Shown piece after piece: positions 11,069 through 20,890 of a stretch of DNA of 64,000 nt. The position numbers were made by a program, and so were the translations under genes. The notes beneath the pieces are model-generated. The model was given only the letters and a program-made list of their open reading frames with translations, did no database searches and was not told the DNA's origin. The DNA comes from Phenylobacterium sp. J367 (lineage in GTDB: Bacteria > Pseudomonadota > Alphaproteobacteria > Caulobacterales > Caulobacteraceae). The stretch's first letter is position 1. Every line of letters begins with the position of its first letter. The stretch is taken from assembly GCF_024699985.1 (NCBI RefSeq), contig NZ_JAJONA010000001.1, forward strand, positions 2,920,501-2,984,500, given 5' to 3'.

Positions 11069-12964
11069 ATGACACACGACCAGGGACCGGCCGCGCGCCA
11101 GGGGCTCCACCGGCGCACAGCGCTTCGCACGGGCGCCGCCTTCGGCCTCCTGGGCGCGCTTCCCGCGACCGCCCCGGCGGCCGAGCGGGTTTCGCGCTTC
11201 GGTGCGTACAGCGGCTACTCGACCGCGGCCTACGACGGCTGGGTGCGGACCTCCCTCTATGTTCCGGTGCGCGACGGGACACGGCTGGCCGTGGACATCT
11301 ACCGGCCTACCCGCAGCAAGGCCCTGCACACCGAGCCGCTGCCGGTGGTCTGGCAGCCGAAGAGGTATCAGCGCGCCGTCATGCAGCCGGACGGCGTTGC
11401 CGCCACTCTGATGGGCGGGCGCGACAGCCCGACTGCGTCCTATATCTCCAAGAGTTCGAAGACCCTGATCCGCCACGGCTACGTGATCGCCTCCGTCGAC
11501 CGTCGCGGGACCGGGGCGTCGTTCGGCTCGCGAAGCGAGCTGAGCGATCCGATAGACGCGACTGACGGCCATGACGTCAGCGAGTGGCTGGCGGCGCAGC
11601 CCTGGTGCACCGGCAAGGTGGGCATGTTCGGCGCCTCGTACGAGGGCGAGATGCAGTTGCGGGTTGCGGCGACGCGACCGCCGCACCTCAGGGCGATCAT
11701 GCCGGAGGTCTCGCCCTTCGACTGGTACTGGACGGTGCATCCCGGCGGGATCGCGCGGACGTCTCAGGCCGGGTTCGCGACCATGCTGGCGCGGATCGAC
11801 ACCGATCCGAACAACGGACCTGTGGACGCCGACGCGGACAAGTCGCTGCTGAACGCCGCCCTGGCCGAACACAGGGCGAGGAACGACTATTCCGCGCCGG
11901 CCGGCAAGCTGCCCTATCGCGACAGCCGAAACCCGGTCACCGGCGAGCAGAACTGGCTGAACCGTCACGGCGGCCATTTCGCCGGGCTCGCGAAATCGGG
12001 CATCGCCGTCTATCACGTGACCGGCTGGTTCGCGAACGTCGGCGTCCACCAGTGGGTCTGGTGGGACAACGCCCGTGGGACGCCGCAAAAGATGCTGATC
12101 GGCCCCTGGGCCGCGGGGGGCGCGCGGACCGAGACGGAACGCGACCTCTGCGCCATCGAGGCCCACCGGTTCTTTGACCACTGGCTGAAGGGGGTCCAGA
12201 ACGGCATCATGGCCGAGCCCGCGATCCATTCGTCGATCCCGAGTTCGCATACCCGCAACGGCGGACCCTGGAAGGGCCTGCCGGCCGCCTGGCCGCTGGC
12301 CAACGAGCGGCGCACCGAGTTCTTCCTGGCCGGCGGCAAGACCGGCACGGCGGGTTCGGTCAACGACGGCCGGCTGACGCGCGCCAGGCCTGAGGCCGAG
12401 GGACGCGACGACCTGCAGGTGCGCTACGACTGCGACTACGAGGGTGGCTGCGAGCCGGCCGAACCCGGCAAGCCGCCCATCGACCATGCCGGCTTCGACG
12501 CCCAGGGCCTGACCTATACCTCGGAGCCGCTTGAGGCGGACATGGAGGTCACCGGTCACGGCGTGGCCCGCCTGTGGGTGACCTCCACCGCCGAGGACGG
12601 CGACTTCTTCCTCAAGCTCCAGGACGTCGATCCGAACGGCGTGTCGACCTATGTGGCGAACGGCGCCCTGCGCGCCTCGCACCGGGCCCTGGGCGAGCCG
12701 CCGTACCGGTTCCTGGGGCTGCCCTGGAACCGCAGCCACCAGGCGGACATGAAGCCGCTCATCAAGGGCGAGCCGAACGAGCTGGTGTTCGCGCTCTTCC
12801 CGACCTCCTACATCTTCAAGGCCGGGCACCGCCTGCGCGTGACCCTCACCGGCAGCGACCTGGACACCGGGCCGTCGCCCCAGGTCAGCCCGGCGCCAGT
12901 GGTCAGCCTCCACCGCTCGGCCCGGCACGCCTCCTCGGTGGTCCTGCCGATCATCCCGGCCTAG
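11069..12964 (+). CDS. Exported CocE/NonD-family (X-Pro dipeptidase S15-like) hydrolase
   Basis: Complete 631-residue protein. The N-terminus has a basic twin-arginine-like region, HRRTALRTG, followed by a hydrophobic stretch ending in ATAPAA, so export (Tat or Sec) is expected. The alpha/beta-hydrolase domain carries the nucleophile motif GASYEG with Ser190, and the C-terminal part has the jelly-roll domain typical of CocE/S15 enzymes. Family members hydrolyse esters, amides or acyl bonds. Here periplasmic removal of an ester or acyl group from the imported substrate is plausible. The ATG at 11069 is chosen because GGGAGG lies seven bases upstream. It follows the receptors on the same strand and meets the MaoC pair tail to tail. 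Confidence 0.85.
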   Translation: MTHDQGPAARQGLHRRTALRTGAAFGLLGALPATAPAAERVSRFGAYSGYSTAAYDGWVRTSLYVPVRDGTRLAVDIYRPTRSKALHTEPLPVVWQPKRYQRAVMQPDGVAATLMGGRDSPTASYISKSSKTLIRHGYVIASVDRRGTGASFGSRSELSDPIDATDGHDVSEWLAAQPWCTGKVGMFGASYEGEMQLRVAATRPPHLRAIMPEVSPFDWYWTVHPGGIARTSQAGFATMLARIDTDPNNGPVDADADKSLLNAALAEHRARNDYSAPAGKLPYRDSRNPVTGEQNWLNRHGGHFAGLAKSGIAVYHVTGWFANVGVHQWVWWDNARGTPQKMLIGPWAAGGARTETERDLCAIEAHRFFDHWLKGVQNGIMAEPAIHSSIPSSHTRNGGPWKGLPAAWPLANERRTEFFLAGGKTGTAGSVNDGRLTRARPEAEGRDDLQVRYDCDYEGGCEPAEPGKPPIDHAGFDAQGLTYTSEPLEADMEVTGHGVARLWVTSTAEDGDFFLKLQDVDPNGVSTYVANGALRASHRALGEPPYRFLGLPWNRSHQADMKPLIKGEPNELVFALFPTSYIFKAGHRLRVTLTGSDLDTGPSPQVSPAPVVSLHRSARHASSVVLPIIPA

Positions 12965-13004
12965 GCCGCCGATCGGCGGTGGGCGCGTGTTTCGCCTTCA
13001 GCCC

Positions 13005-13390
13005 CTAAGGCCGGCGTACCAGGCTCGCCTGGGCGCTGAGCGCCGTGGCGCCGCCCTCCAGCTTCAGCCAGACCTCGCAGTCGATGCGGTCTTCCGCCAC
13101 CGCGGTGATCACGCCGCCGGCCTCGACCCGGTCGCCGTCGCGCACGCTGCTCAGGAAGCGGCACTGGAAGGCCTGCAGGCGGTAGTCCGCGAGGCTCTCG
13201 CGCAGGACGTCCATCACATAGGCGACGTTGGCCGGACCCTGGTTGATCACCCGGTCGCCGAGGCCGGCGGCGCGGCGGCGGCCCTGTCGAGGTGGATCGG
13301 ATTGGGGTCGCGCAGGACCTCGGCCCACACCCGCATCGGTGCGGCGGTGATCGTCAGGTCGCGCGAGGGCAGGGCGTCGCCGGCCTTCAT
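13005..13390 (-). CDS. MaoC-type enoyl-CoA hydratase subunit (one frameshift)
   Basis: Small hot-dog-fold hydratase, 128 residues after correction. The hydratase-2 signature DPNPIHLD is visible, with the probable catalytic Asp28 and His33. The frame is broken near 13270-13282 in a GC repeat where one base is missing; adding it joins HLDRAAA to GLGDRVINQGPANVAYV. Its ATG overlaps the TGA of the upstream gene (ATGA), so the two should be translated together. Such MaoC pairs form heteromeric enoyl-CoA hydratases in steroid side-chain and fatty-acid pathways. This subunit would carry the active site and its partner the non-catalytic fold. The product acts on an enoyl-CoA, matching the acyl-CoA dehydrogenases nearby. 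Confidence 0.8.
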
Positions 13391-13812
13391 GACGCGCGGT
13401 CTTCCCGGCGCGGCAGCACCCATTCGTTGACGCAGGAGACCACCGCGCGGCCGCCCGCCTCGCTGAGGGTGAGCCGGTAGGTGAGCAGGTCGAGCGCGCC
13501 GAAGGTGCGGCTCGGCTTGCGCACCAGGGAGAGGATCTCCCCGCTCACGTCGTAGTCGTGCTCGACCCGCAGGTCGTCTGCGAACTCCACCTTCGAGGTG
13601 GCCATCATCGGGCCGTCGGCGACGTCGAAATCGCAGAGCGCGCAGAGGTCGGCGACGCTGATGCCCATCTCGGCTTGGGAGGCGATGTAGTAGAAGATCG
13701 GGTGCGCGCGACCGTCCGGATCGGGGCCCGCGCCGATGGCCTCGCGGAGGGCCGCGTCCTCGGCCCTCGTGATGCGGTATCGCCCGCCGGGAAAGCTTCG
13801 TTGCGTGATCAT
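13387..13812 (-). CDS. MaoC-like N-terminal (FAS1-type dehydratase) domain protein
   Basis: A 141-residue protein of the MaoC_dehydrat_N hot-dog type, recognised by the FYYIASQAEMGI helix and the central SGEILSLVRKPSRTFG strand region. It lacks the D-x4-H catalytic signature seen in the following gene, as expected for the partner subunit of a two-subunit hydratase. Start is the ATG at 13812; an in-frame ATG at 13851 would add 13 residues without a better ribosome site. The stop overlaps the start of the catalytic subunit by four bases. It is divergent from the NTF2-like gene across a 149-base gap that holds operator-like site 9. Confidence 0.75.
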   Translation of the reverse strand: MITQRSFPGGRYRITRAEDAALREAIGAGPDPDGRAHPIFYYIASQAEMGISVADLCALCDFDVADGPMMATSKVEFADDLRVEHDYDVSGEILSLVRKPSRTFGALDLLTYRLTLSEAGGRAVVSCVNEWVLPRREDRAS

Positions 13813-13850
13813 GACACCGCTTGCATAGCATTCGAAATGCGAGCGAAGCA

Positions 13851-13864
13851 ATCAATCGGTAGGT
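13851..13864. promoter_or_regulatory. Operator-like motif A, site 9
   Basis: On the minus strand this reads ACCTACCGATTGAT, matching 12 of 14 positions of the site at 40754. It lies in the divergent gap between the MaoC pair and the NTF2-like gene. Confidence 0.35.
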
Positions 13865-13961
13865 TGGTTGGCAACGGGGATTGAGCTAGTTTTCCAGGCG
13901 ACTGGCGCAGAGACCGTCCGCCGAGCGGCCCTCGGCGGGGCAGAACGAGAGGGGAGGGAAG

Positions 13962-14783
13962 ATGCAGAACCCGCAAACCCGGACGAGCGCGTCCGCCGCG
14001 ATTGCGGCGTTCCGTCGCTATGTCACCGACTATGTGAACCGGCACGATTTCTCGGTGATCCCGGAATTCATGACCGACGACTACACCCTCACGTCGTCGG
14101 GCGTTCGCGTCGCGGGCCGCGACGGCGACTACCGCGCTGCGGTGGCGCGCCAGCTGGAGCAGTTCCCGGGCCTGACCTTCACGCCGCACGAGCTCGTCCA
14201 CGTGGGTGATCGGGTCGCCGTCCGCTTCACGGAGCACGGCGCGTCCAACCGCCACGGCGGCGCGGCCGCCGCCTGGCCCAGCATCGCCATCTACACCCTC
14301 AGGGACGGCCGGCTCGCCCACTGCAGCATCGAGCAGGACTACTTCTCTCGCCGACGGCAGCTCGACACCCGCGAGCCGGTGCGGGTCGAGGCGCCGGCGA
14401 TCGCGCCCTGGGACACCCCGGAATCCGTCGCCAACCCGGCGGCCGAGACCTTGGTCGCCGCCTGGCTCGCCTCAGGGGCGTTCCTGGCCGCGCCGGGGGT
14501 GGAGGTCGACGACTCGCGCGCCACCGGCCAGCTCCAGACGATCATCGCCGAGGGCCAGATCGAGATCCTCGAGATCATGTCGGGCGACGACAGGGTAGCG
14601 TTCCACGCGATCCAGTCCGGCGTCCTCGCCGGGGACTTCCCCTCGGATCTTCCCCCGGAGGCGGGGCGGCCCGCCCACATCCACCTGAGCGGCTTGGTGC
14701 GGGTGGCGGGCGGGCAGGTGGCGGCGGGCCACGTGATCCGCGACCGCTGGGGCCTCTACCGGCGCCTCACACGGCCGGCATGA
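13962..14783 (+). CDS. Tandem SnoaL/NTF2-like domain protein
   Basis: A 273-residue soluble protein that appears to contain two NTF2/SnoaL-like cone folds in series. Residues about 10-130 (AAFRRYVTDYVNRHDF, later DRVAVRFTEHG and LAHCSIEQDYFSRR) are the clear one. A second, more divergent copy begins near residue 155, and VAFHAIQSGVLAG is the matching strand. The fold is shared with ketosteroid isomerase and polyketide cyclases, which handle small hydrophobic ring compounds, so an isomerase or dehydratase role in the pathway is possible. No catalytic residues can be assigned with confidence. A strong ribosome site, GAGGGGAGGGAAG, precedes the ATG. The double-domain form is unusual. Confidence 0.7.
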   Translation: MQNPQTRTSASAAIAAFRRYVTDYVNRHDFSVIPEFMTDDYTLTSSGVRVAGRDGDYRAAVARQLEQFPGLTFTPHELVHVGDRVAVRFTEHGASNRHGGAAAAWPSIAIYTLRDGRLAHCSIEQDYFSRRRQLDTREPVRVEAPAIAPWDTPESVANPAAETLVAAWLASGAFLAAPGVEVDDSRATGQLQTIIAEGQIEILEIMSGDDRVAFHAIQSGVLAGDFPSDLPPEAGRPAHIHLSGLVRVAGGQVAAGHVIRDRWGLYRRLTRPA

Positions 14784-14804
14784 CGGCCCGCAGCGCGTGT
14801 ATTG

Positions 14805-14822
14805 ACCAAACGACCGGTTGGC
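14805..14822. promoter_or_regulatory. Operator-like motif A, site 3
   Basis: ACCAAACGACCGGTTGGC contains an inverted CCAA-N8-TTGG repeat and lies 47 bases before the Old Yellow Enzyme start. A TTGACC hexamer at 14803-14808 overlaps it and could be a -35 box, so repressor binding would block transcription. Confidence 0.5.
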
Positions 14823-14868
14823 AAGTCTCCGGCGAACCTGTAAATCTTCCGTGGTGGGAGTCCCGACC

Positions 14869-16006
14869 TTGTCGCAGCTTGTGAATCCGAAGGCCCAGAC
14901 CGCGCTGGCGGCCCTCTTCACGCCCTTCGAGGCGGCGGGCCTGTCGTTGAAGAACCGCATCGCGATGTCGCCGATGACGCGCTGGAAGTCGCCGGGTCAG
15001 TTCCCCGGTCCAGACGTCGCGGCCTATTATCGGCGGCGCGCCGAGAACGAGGTCGGCCTGATCATCAGCGAGGGCACGACCATCGACCATCCGGTGTCCT
15101 CGTACCATGTGGACACGCCGGCCTTCCACGGCGCCGCCCTTGAGGGCTGGAAGCGGGTGGTCGGGGGAGGTTCACGAGGCGGGCGCCCGGTTCATCCCGC
15201 AGCTCTGGCATGTGGGCGTGATGCGCGATCCGCGCACGGGCCCCTATCCGAACCCGGACCTCCCGAGCGTCAGCCCGTCGGGCATGTTCAAGCCCGGCGG
15301 CAAGGTGGTCTACGAGCCGATGACCAAGGCGCAGATTCGCGACGTCGTCGACAGCTTCGCCCGCGCCGCGGTCAGCGCCCGCGAACTCGGCTGCGACGGC
15401 GTCGAGATCCACGGCGCGCACGGTTACATCCTCGACCAATTCCTCTGGAGCGAGCTCAACAAGCGCGACGACGAGTATGGCGGCGACGCGATCCAGCGGA
15501 CGCGGTTCGGCGTCGAGCTGATCGAGGGGATCCGGGCTGCGGTGGGCCCGGACTTCCCGCTCGTGCTGCGGATCTCGCAGTGGAAGCAGCAGGACTACAA
15601 GGCGCGGCTCGCGGAGACACCCGAGCTCCTGAAGGCGATCTTCCAGCCCCTCGCCGACGCGGGCGTCGACATCTTCCACTGCTCGGAGCGGCGCTACTGG
15701 GACATCGAGTTCCCGGGCTCGCCCTGGAACTTCGCCGGCTGGATCAAGCACCTCACCGGTCGACCGACCATCACCGTCGGCAGCGTCGGGCTGGCCGGCG
15801 CCATGTCGGTCACCGAACTCGGCGCGCAGACCGCGGTCTCCACCGACCTGCGGCCGCTGGCCGACCGTGTGGCCCGCGGGGAATTCGACATCGTGGCCGT
15901 GGGCCGGGCCCTGCTCACCGACCCGGCCTGGGCGCGGAAGGTGAAGGAAGGTCGGTTCGACGAGCTGCTGCCGTTCTCCAAGTCGGCGCTCGATATCCTG
16001 ACCTGA
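14869..16006 (+). CDS. Old Yellow Enzyme-family NADH:flavin oxidoreductase (one frameshift)
   Basis: FMN-dependent TIM-barrel oxidoreductase, 378 residues after correction. It shows the family opening LFTPFEAAGLSLKNRIAMSP, the QLWHVG strand, and EIHGAHGYILDQFL carrying the substrate-binding His pair, with SELNKRDDEYGGD after it. The FMN-phosphate region TVGSVGL is near residue 300. Such enzymes reduce alpha,beta-unsaturated carbonyl compounds or dienoyl-CoA; together with the KstD-like enzyme this points to a cyclic enone. I favour the TTG at 14869 because GGGAG precedes it by eight bases; GTG codons at 14851/14854 are alternatives. The frame breaks in the G run 15163-15167 (five should be four), which restores VVGEVHEAGARFIPQL. 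Confidence 0.85.
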
Positions 16007-16053
16007 CGGGGCACGCAGAACGGCCCAACCCAGACCAGCAACGGGAGAACACC

Positions 16054-16692
16054 ATGCCTTGGCCCCCTCGCCAGCCGCCACGCTCCGAAATCCGACCCGA
16101 GGACCTGGAGGCTTATGAGTCGGTGATCGAGCGCGCCCGCACGCACGGCGGCGCGGCGGACCCGGAGAAGGACGCAGGCTACTACGGGCGGATGCTGCTC
16201 GCCCCGCGGCTGAGCAACCACATGTCGGAGATGGGCCGGATCTTCCGGGCGCTCGGCGACCGGGGCGACAGCTACTCCCACGCCGACCGTGAGTTCGTGG
16301 ACCAGGTGCTGGCGGCGGACTTCAAGACCAACATCGTGGCCAAGATGCACATCAACGATGCGCTTTCGACCGGTGTGCGCATGGAGGCGATCGAAGCACT
16401 CCGCTATGGCCGCGAGGAGGCTTTGACGGATGACGAGGCTTTCCTCGCCATGTTCATCCGCAAGACCATCGCTGGCGCAATGGACGCGCCCACATGGGAG
16501 CGCATGGAGGCCCGCATCGGCGAGCGCGGGACGCTCGAGTACGCCATGTTCGTCCTCTTCCTGCAGGCGACCATGCGCAGCATCGCCATGGTCGGCAACC
16601 GCGAGCCCTCGGACGCGGAGATCGACCAGATCATCGCCGACCTCAAGTCGGGCAAGACCCCGATCGACGACTACCGCAAGCGGATCTCGTGA
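16054..16692 (+). CDS. Carboxymuconolactone decarboxylase/AhpD-like protein
   Basis: A 212-residue, all-helical protein resembling the carboxymuconolactone decarboxylase/AhpD fold. Recognisable parts are GRMLLAPRLSNHM and, further on, ADREFVDQVLAADF followed by KMHINDALSTGV. There is no CxxC, so it is not a peroxidase-type AhpD, and it is longer than the usual 120-residue subunit. ATG 16054 has GGGAG upstream. It lies between the Old Yellow Enzyme (47-base gap) and the oxidoreductase (30-base gap) and is clearly co-transcribed with them. A role in ring-carbonyl chemistry is possible; no reaction is assigned. Confidence 0.65.
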   Translation: MPWPPRQPPRSEIRPEDLEAYESVIERARTHGGAADPEKDAGYYGRMLLAPRLSNHMSEMGRIFRALGDRGDSYSHADREFVDQVLAADFKTNIVAKMHINDALSTGVRMEAIEALRYGREEALTDDEAFLAMFIRKTIAGAMDAPTWERMEARIGERGTLEYAMFVLFLQATMRSIAMVGNREPSDAEIDQIIADLKSGKTPIDDYRKRIS

Positions 16693-16722
16693 TCGCGGTG
16701 CGGCGCGCCTGAAGGAACACCG

Positions 16723-19700
16723 ATGCCGCAGGAACCCCCGTTGAGCTCTTCCGCCGTGACGCTCGAGGACAAGTGGACGGTCGAACGCGGTCGTATCCTC
16801 ATCAGCGGAACCCAGGCCATCGTCCGGGCCCTGCTGCTGCAGAAATCCGTCGACCGCCGCGCCGGTGTCGACACCGCCGGCTACATCTCCGGCTACCGCG
16901 GCTCGCCCCTGGGTGGGGTGGACACCGCGCTGTGGTCGATCAGCGCGCGTCTCGAGGCCGCCGACATCATGTTCCGGCCCGGGGTGAACGAGGACCTGGC
17001 CGCCACCGCGATCCGCGGCACCCAGCAGATCGACATCCTTCCGGGCGCCACGCGGGACGGGGTGTTCGCCGCCTGGTACGGCAAGGGCCCCGGCGTCGAC
17101 CGATCCGGCGACGCGCTGAAGCACGGCAACTCGGCGGGCAGCCATCCGAGGGGCGGGGTGCTCTGCTTCTATGGCGATGACCACGCGGGGAAGTCGTCGT
17201 CGATCTCGCACCAGAGCGACCAGGCCATGGCCGCGGCCATGATCCCGTCGCTGTATCCGGCCACCGTCGGCGAGATCCTCGAGTACAGCCTGATGGGTAT
17301 CGCCCTGTCGCGCTACAGCGGCTGCTGGGTCGGCATCAAGTGCGTCAACGAGACAGTGGAGCAGACCGCGACCGTCGACATCGACATCGACGCCTTCTCG
17401 CCCGTGGCGCCGGAACGTGGCCCGCCGCCGCCCGAAGGGTTCAACATCCGCCCGGGGCACCATCTCAATCCCCTCCGCAACGAGCAGATCGTCATCGACG
17501 TCCGACTGCCGCTGGTGCGCCGGTTCGTGCGCGCCAACCGGATCGACAGGACGATCTTCCGAAGCGCGAGTCCGAAGCTCGGCATTGTCACGGCCGGCAA
17601 GAGCTACAGCGACGTGCTGGGCGCCCTCGCCTCCTGGGGCTCACCCCCGCGCGGGCCGAGGCGCTCGGGGTCTCGCTCTACAAGGCGGGCTGCACCTGGC
17701 CGCTGGAGACCGAGGGGCTGCTGGAATTCGCCGCGGGCCACGAGACCATCCTGGTCGTGGAGGAGAAGCAGCCCTTCCTGGAGCCGCAGGTGGCCTCGGC
17801 GCTGTTCAATGCGCCGGGCCGGCCCCTCCCTGACGGGCAAGGCCGATGAGGCCGGGGACGCGCTGCTCTCGGCCGTTCTGCAGCTCACCCCGGCGGAGAT
17901 CGCCGCGGCCATCGCGGGACGGCTCGCGCGGCTCGGCGCCGCCGGCTCCCTCGCGTTCGCCCCCAGGCGGCCGGAGGCGGCCCTGCGACGCCGGCGTCCA
18001 ACCACCCCGCGACCCCGAAGCGGGCCCCGTTCTTCTGCTCCGGCTGCCCGCACAGCACGTCCACCAGGATCCCGGAGGGCAGCCTCGCCATGTCGGGCAT
18101 CGGCTGCCATGCGATGGTGCGCTATGCCGCGCCCGAGACGTCCCTGACATCCACCCACATGGGCGCGGAGGGCGTGAACTGGCTGGGCCTGTCGCCCTTC
18201 AACAGCACGCCGCACATCTTCCAGAACATGGGGGACGGGACGTACTACCACTCCGGCAGCCTGGCGATCCGGGCCGCCGTGGCGGCAGGCGCCAACATGA
18301 CCTTCAAGATCCTCTACAACGACGCGGTCGCCATGACCGGCGGCCAGCCGGTGGACGGACCAATCTCGGTGGCCGAGATCGCCCAGCAGGTGCGCCACGA
18401 GGGTGTCGGGACCGTGGTCCTGCTCAGCGACGATCCTGCGCGGCACCTGGACGACCCGGGCCTTCCGCCGGGAGTCCGGATCGGCCACCGTGACGAGCTC
18501 GACGCGGTGCAGCGCGAACTCCGCGAAACGCCCGGCGTCACGGTGCTGATCTACGAGCAGACCTGCGCCGCCGAGAAGCGCCGCCGGCGCAAGCGCAACG
18601 CCTACCCCGATCCGCCGAAGCGGATGTTCATCTCTCAGGCCGTCTGCGAGGGTTGCGGCGACTGTTCCGTCCAGTCGACCTGCGTCAGCGTCACGCCGGT
18701 CGAGACGGAGTTCGGCCTGAAGCGGGCGATCGACCAGAGCAACTGCAACAAGGACTATTCCTGCCTTAAGGGCTTCTGTCCCTCGTTCATCACCGTCGAG
18801 GGCGCCGAGTCGCGGCGGCCGGAGCGCGCCGGGATCGATCCGGCGACCTTCGCCGGCCTGCCTCCCGCGACGCCGGCGCCGGTGTCGGCGCGTCCTCACA
18901 ACGTGATGGTGGCCGGGATCGGCGGAACCGGCGTGATCACCATCTCGGCCATCCTCGGCATGGCCGCCCACCTCGACGGCCTGGCCGTGTCGCTCTTCGA
19001 CATGACCGGCCTCGCCCAGAAGAACGGCGCGGTCTACAGCCACGTCCGAGTCGGACGCGACACCGCGGCGCTCGACACCCCGCGTGTCGGGCCGGGTGAG
19101 GCGGACACCCTACTGGCCTTCGACCTCGTGGCGGCGCTCGCCGACGAGCCGGCCGGAACGCTAGCGCGCCGCCGGACGCAGGTGATCGCCAACAGCGATG
19201 TCGCCCAGACGATCGCCTTCCAGTTCGACCGCACCGCCGTGGTCCAACCCGGCCTGCTGCTCTCGCGCCTCGCCGGACTGGTCGGCGAGGCGGCCGTCCA
19301 TTCGGTGGACGCGGTAGGGCTGGCGCTGTCACTGACCGGCGACAGCCTCGCCTCGAACATGCTGCTGCTGGGGGTGGCCGCGCAGCGCGGGGTATTGCCG
19401 GTCAGCGCCGAAGCCATCGAGCAGGCGGTGCGGCTGAACGGCGCGGCGGTCGAGATGAACCTTGAAGCCTTCCGGCTCGGGCGCCTTCTCGCCGTCTCCC
19501 CCGAGCGGGTCGCCGCCCTGGCGCGGGGCGGCCGGAGCGTGCAGGGGCTGCCGCTCAGCGGGTCGGTCGACGAGCGCATCGACCGTCGGATCGAGTTGCT
19601 GACCCGCTACCAGGACGCCGCCTATGCGCAGCGCTATCTCGCCCTGGTGGTCCGTGTGCGGCAGGCCGAGCGCGGCGTCGCTCCCGGAGCCCACGCCCTG

Positions 19701-20240
19701 ACCGACGCCGTGGTGCGCAACTACGCCAGGCTGCTGGCCTACAAGGACGAATATGAGGTCGCCCGCCTGCTGACCGACCCGGCGCTGCACGCGGAGATAG
19801 GACGAACGTTCGCGGACGGCGCGCGCCTCAGCTTCAACCTGGCCCCGCCCACGCTCGGCGGGGCCCGGAACGGCGGCCGCGCAGCCAAGCGCGCCTTCGC
19901 CGCCCAAACCCTCCTGCCGTGGCTGCGGCTGCTGGCGCGGATGAAGGGGCTGCGCGGCGGGCCGCTCGATCCCTTCGGACGAACTCCGGAGCGCCGGGCG
20001 GAGCGCGCGCTGATCGCTGAATACGAGGCGCTGGTCGAAGAGGTGCTTGCCGGACTTACGGCCTCGAACCTGCCGTCGGCTGTCCGACTGCTCGGCCTGG
20101 CCGATGAGGTTCGGGGGTACGGGCCGGTGAAGGCCGCCGCGATCGAGAGCTACCGCAGCAAGCTCGCCGCGGCCCGCCAGGCCTTCGCAGCGCCGCCATC
20201 CCGCCGGTCGCGGGAGACATCGCTCCAGGCCGCGGGCTGA
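16723..20240 (+). CDS. Indolepyruvate:ferredoxin oxidoreductase-family giant protein, copy 1 (three frameshifts)
   Basis: Single-chain 2-oxoacid:ferredoxin oxidoreductase relative, 1172 residues after correction. In order: an N-terminal pyruvate-oxidoreductase alpha-like domain (GYISGYRGSPLGG; FRPGVNEDLAATA; FYGDDHAGKSSS), a TPP-binding domain with FFCSGCPHSTSTR and GDGTYYHSG, a cysteine cluster region (CEGCGDCSVQSTC and a later SCLKGFC) for Fe-S binding, a gamma-type domain (GIGGTGVITISAILGMAAH), and the C-terminal DUF6537-like part ending with FGRTPERR. The family decarboxylates 2-oxo acids to acyl-CoA while reducing ferredoxin. Frame breaks: one base missing near 17633, one extra C in 17823-17826, one missing in the C run 17960-17964. 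It lies third in the Old Yellow Enzyme operon; its role there is unexplained. A paralogue lies at 61982. Confidence 0.85.
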
Positions 20241-20308
20241 CGTCGCGGCAGGGCTGGCCGCTTTGCGGCTTCCCTCCGACCAAATCTCGGCTAAGGTGGA
20301 GTCAACGA

Positions 20309-20320
20309 CCAAACGTTTGG
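20309..20320. promoter_or_regulatory. Operator-like motif A, site 4
   Basis: CCAAACGTTTGG is a perfect 12-bp palindrome, 30 bases before the VOC gene, and is the most symmetrical member of the motif A set. Confidence 0.55.
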
Positions 20321-20350
20321 CAGGAACGCCAGCGAGACAAGGAGCAGGTC

Positions 20351-20848
20351 ATGCCGAGCGGCCCCATCGCCCACATTTCATTCCTGGTGCACGATCTCGA
20401 CAAGGCGGTCGACGACTGGAGCAAGATCCTGTCGGTGCTCGATCCCAAGCAGCTCGAGAAGCGGATCGTCCGATATGACGAGACCGACGGCGGCGGCGAC
20501 AAGATGAGCTGGGCGACCTTCGTCTCCGACCACGGGGTCGAGATCCAGCTGATGCAGCCCGACCCGGACACCAAGCTCGGCCAGCGGCTCGCCAAGAAGG
20601 GCGAGCACATCCACCACATCTGCATCACCACCCCCGACCTTCCCGCCTCCCTCGACGCCATGCGCGCCAAGGGCGTCGACGTGATCGGCGGCATCAACCA
20701 TGATCCCGAGATGCCCTGGCAGAAGTGGGGCTGGGTCGGCGCCACCACCGCCCACGGGGTCCTCATCGAAGTCGCCGCGCCCTATGAATCGCACGACGAC
20801 GGCAAGTGGCACCCCGCCGGCGCAAAGGTCGCCGAACCCGCAGAATAA
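20351..20848 (+). CDS. VOC-family (glyoxalase/methylmalonyl-CoA epimerase-like) protein
   Basis: A 165-residue vicinal-oxygen-chelate protein with two beta-alpha-beta-beta-beta modules. Probable metal ligands are His8 (IAHISFLV), Glu64 (GVEIQLM), His88 or His89 (EHIHHICI) and Glu140 (VLIEVAAPY), the spacing of the methylmalonyl-CoA epimerase/glyoxalase I branch. In that branch the enzyme epimerises a 2-methylacyl-CoA or acts on a related thioester; racemisation of a branched acyl-CoA before dehydrogenation would suit the adjacent acyl-CoA dehydrogenase. AAGGAG lies upstream of the ATG. It is first of a three-gene operon just downstream of a perfect palindromic operator. Confidence 0.8.
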   Translation: MPSGPIAHISFLVHDLDKAVDDWSKILSVLDPKQLEKRIVRYDETDGGGDKMSWATFVSDHGVEIQLMQPDPDTKLGQRLAKKGEHIHHICITTPDLPASLDAMRAKGVDVIGGINHDPEMPWQKWGWVGATTAHGVLIEVAAPYESHDDGKWHPAGAKVAEPAE

Positions 20849-20890
20849 GCGCGGCCGATCAACGGCCGCCGAACGGAGGAGACAAGCTGA

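Noticed and set aside
10952..12928. 658-codon minus-strand frame opposite the CocE-type hydrolase
   Set aside because: Shadow of a high-GC gene; the plus strand has a signal peptide, ribosome site and GASYEG motif.
14818..16692. 624-codon frame suggesting an Old Yellow Enzyme/decarboxylase fusion
   Set aside because: The frame runs through the wrong phase after the 15163 error; the two genes have separate starts, stops and ribosome sites.
16723..20240. Copy 1 oxidoreductase as a decayed pseudogene
   Set aside because: Three one-base repairs restore 1172 residues with all cofactor motifs and no other stop; decay would leave more damage.
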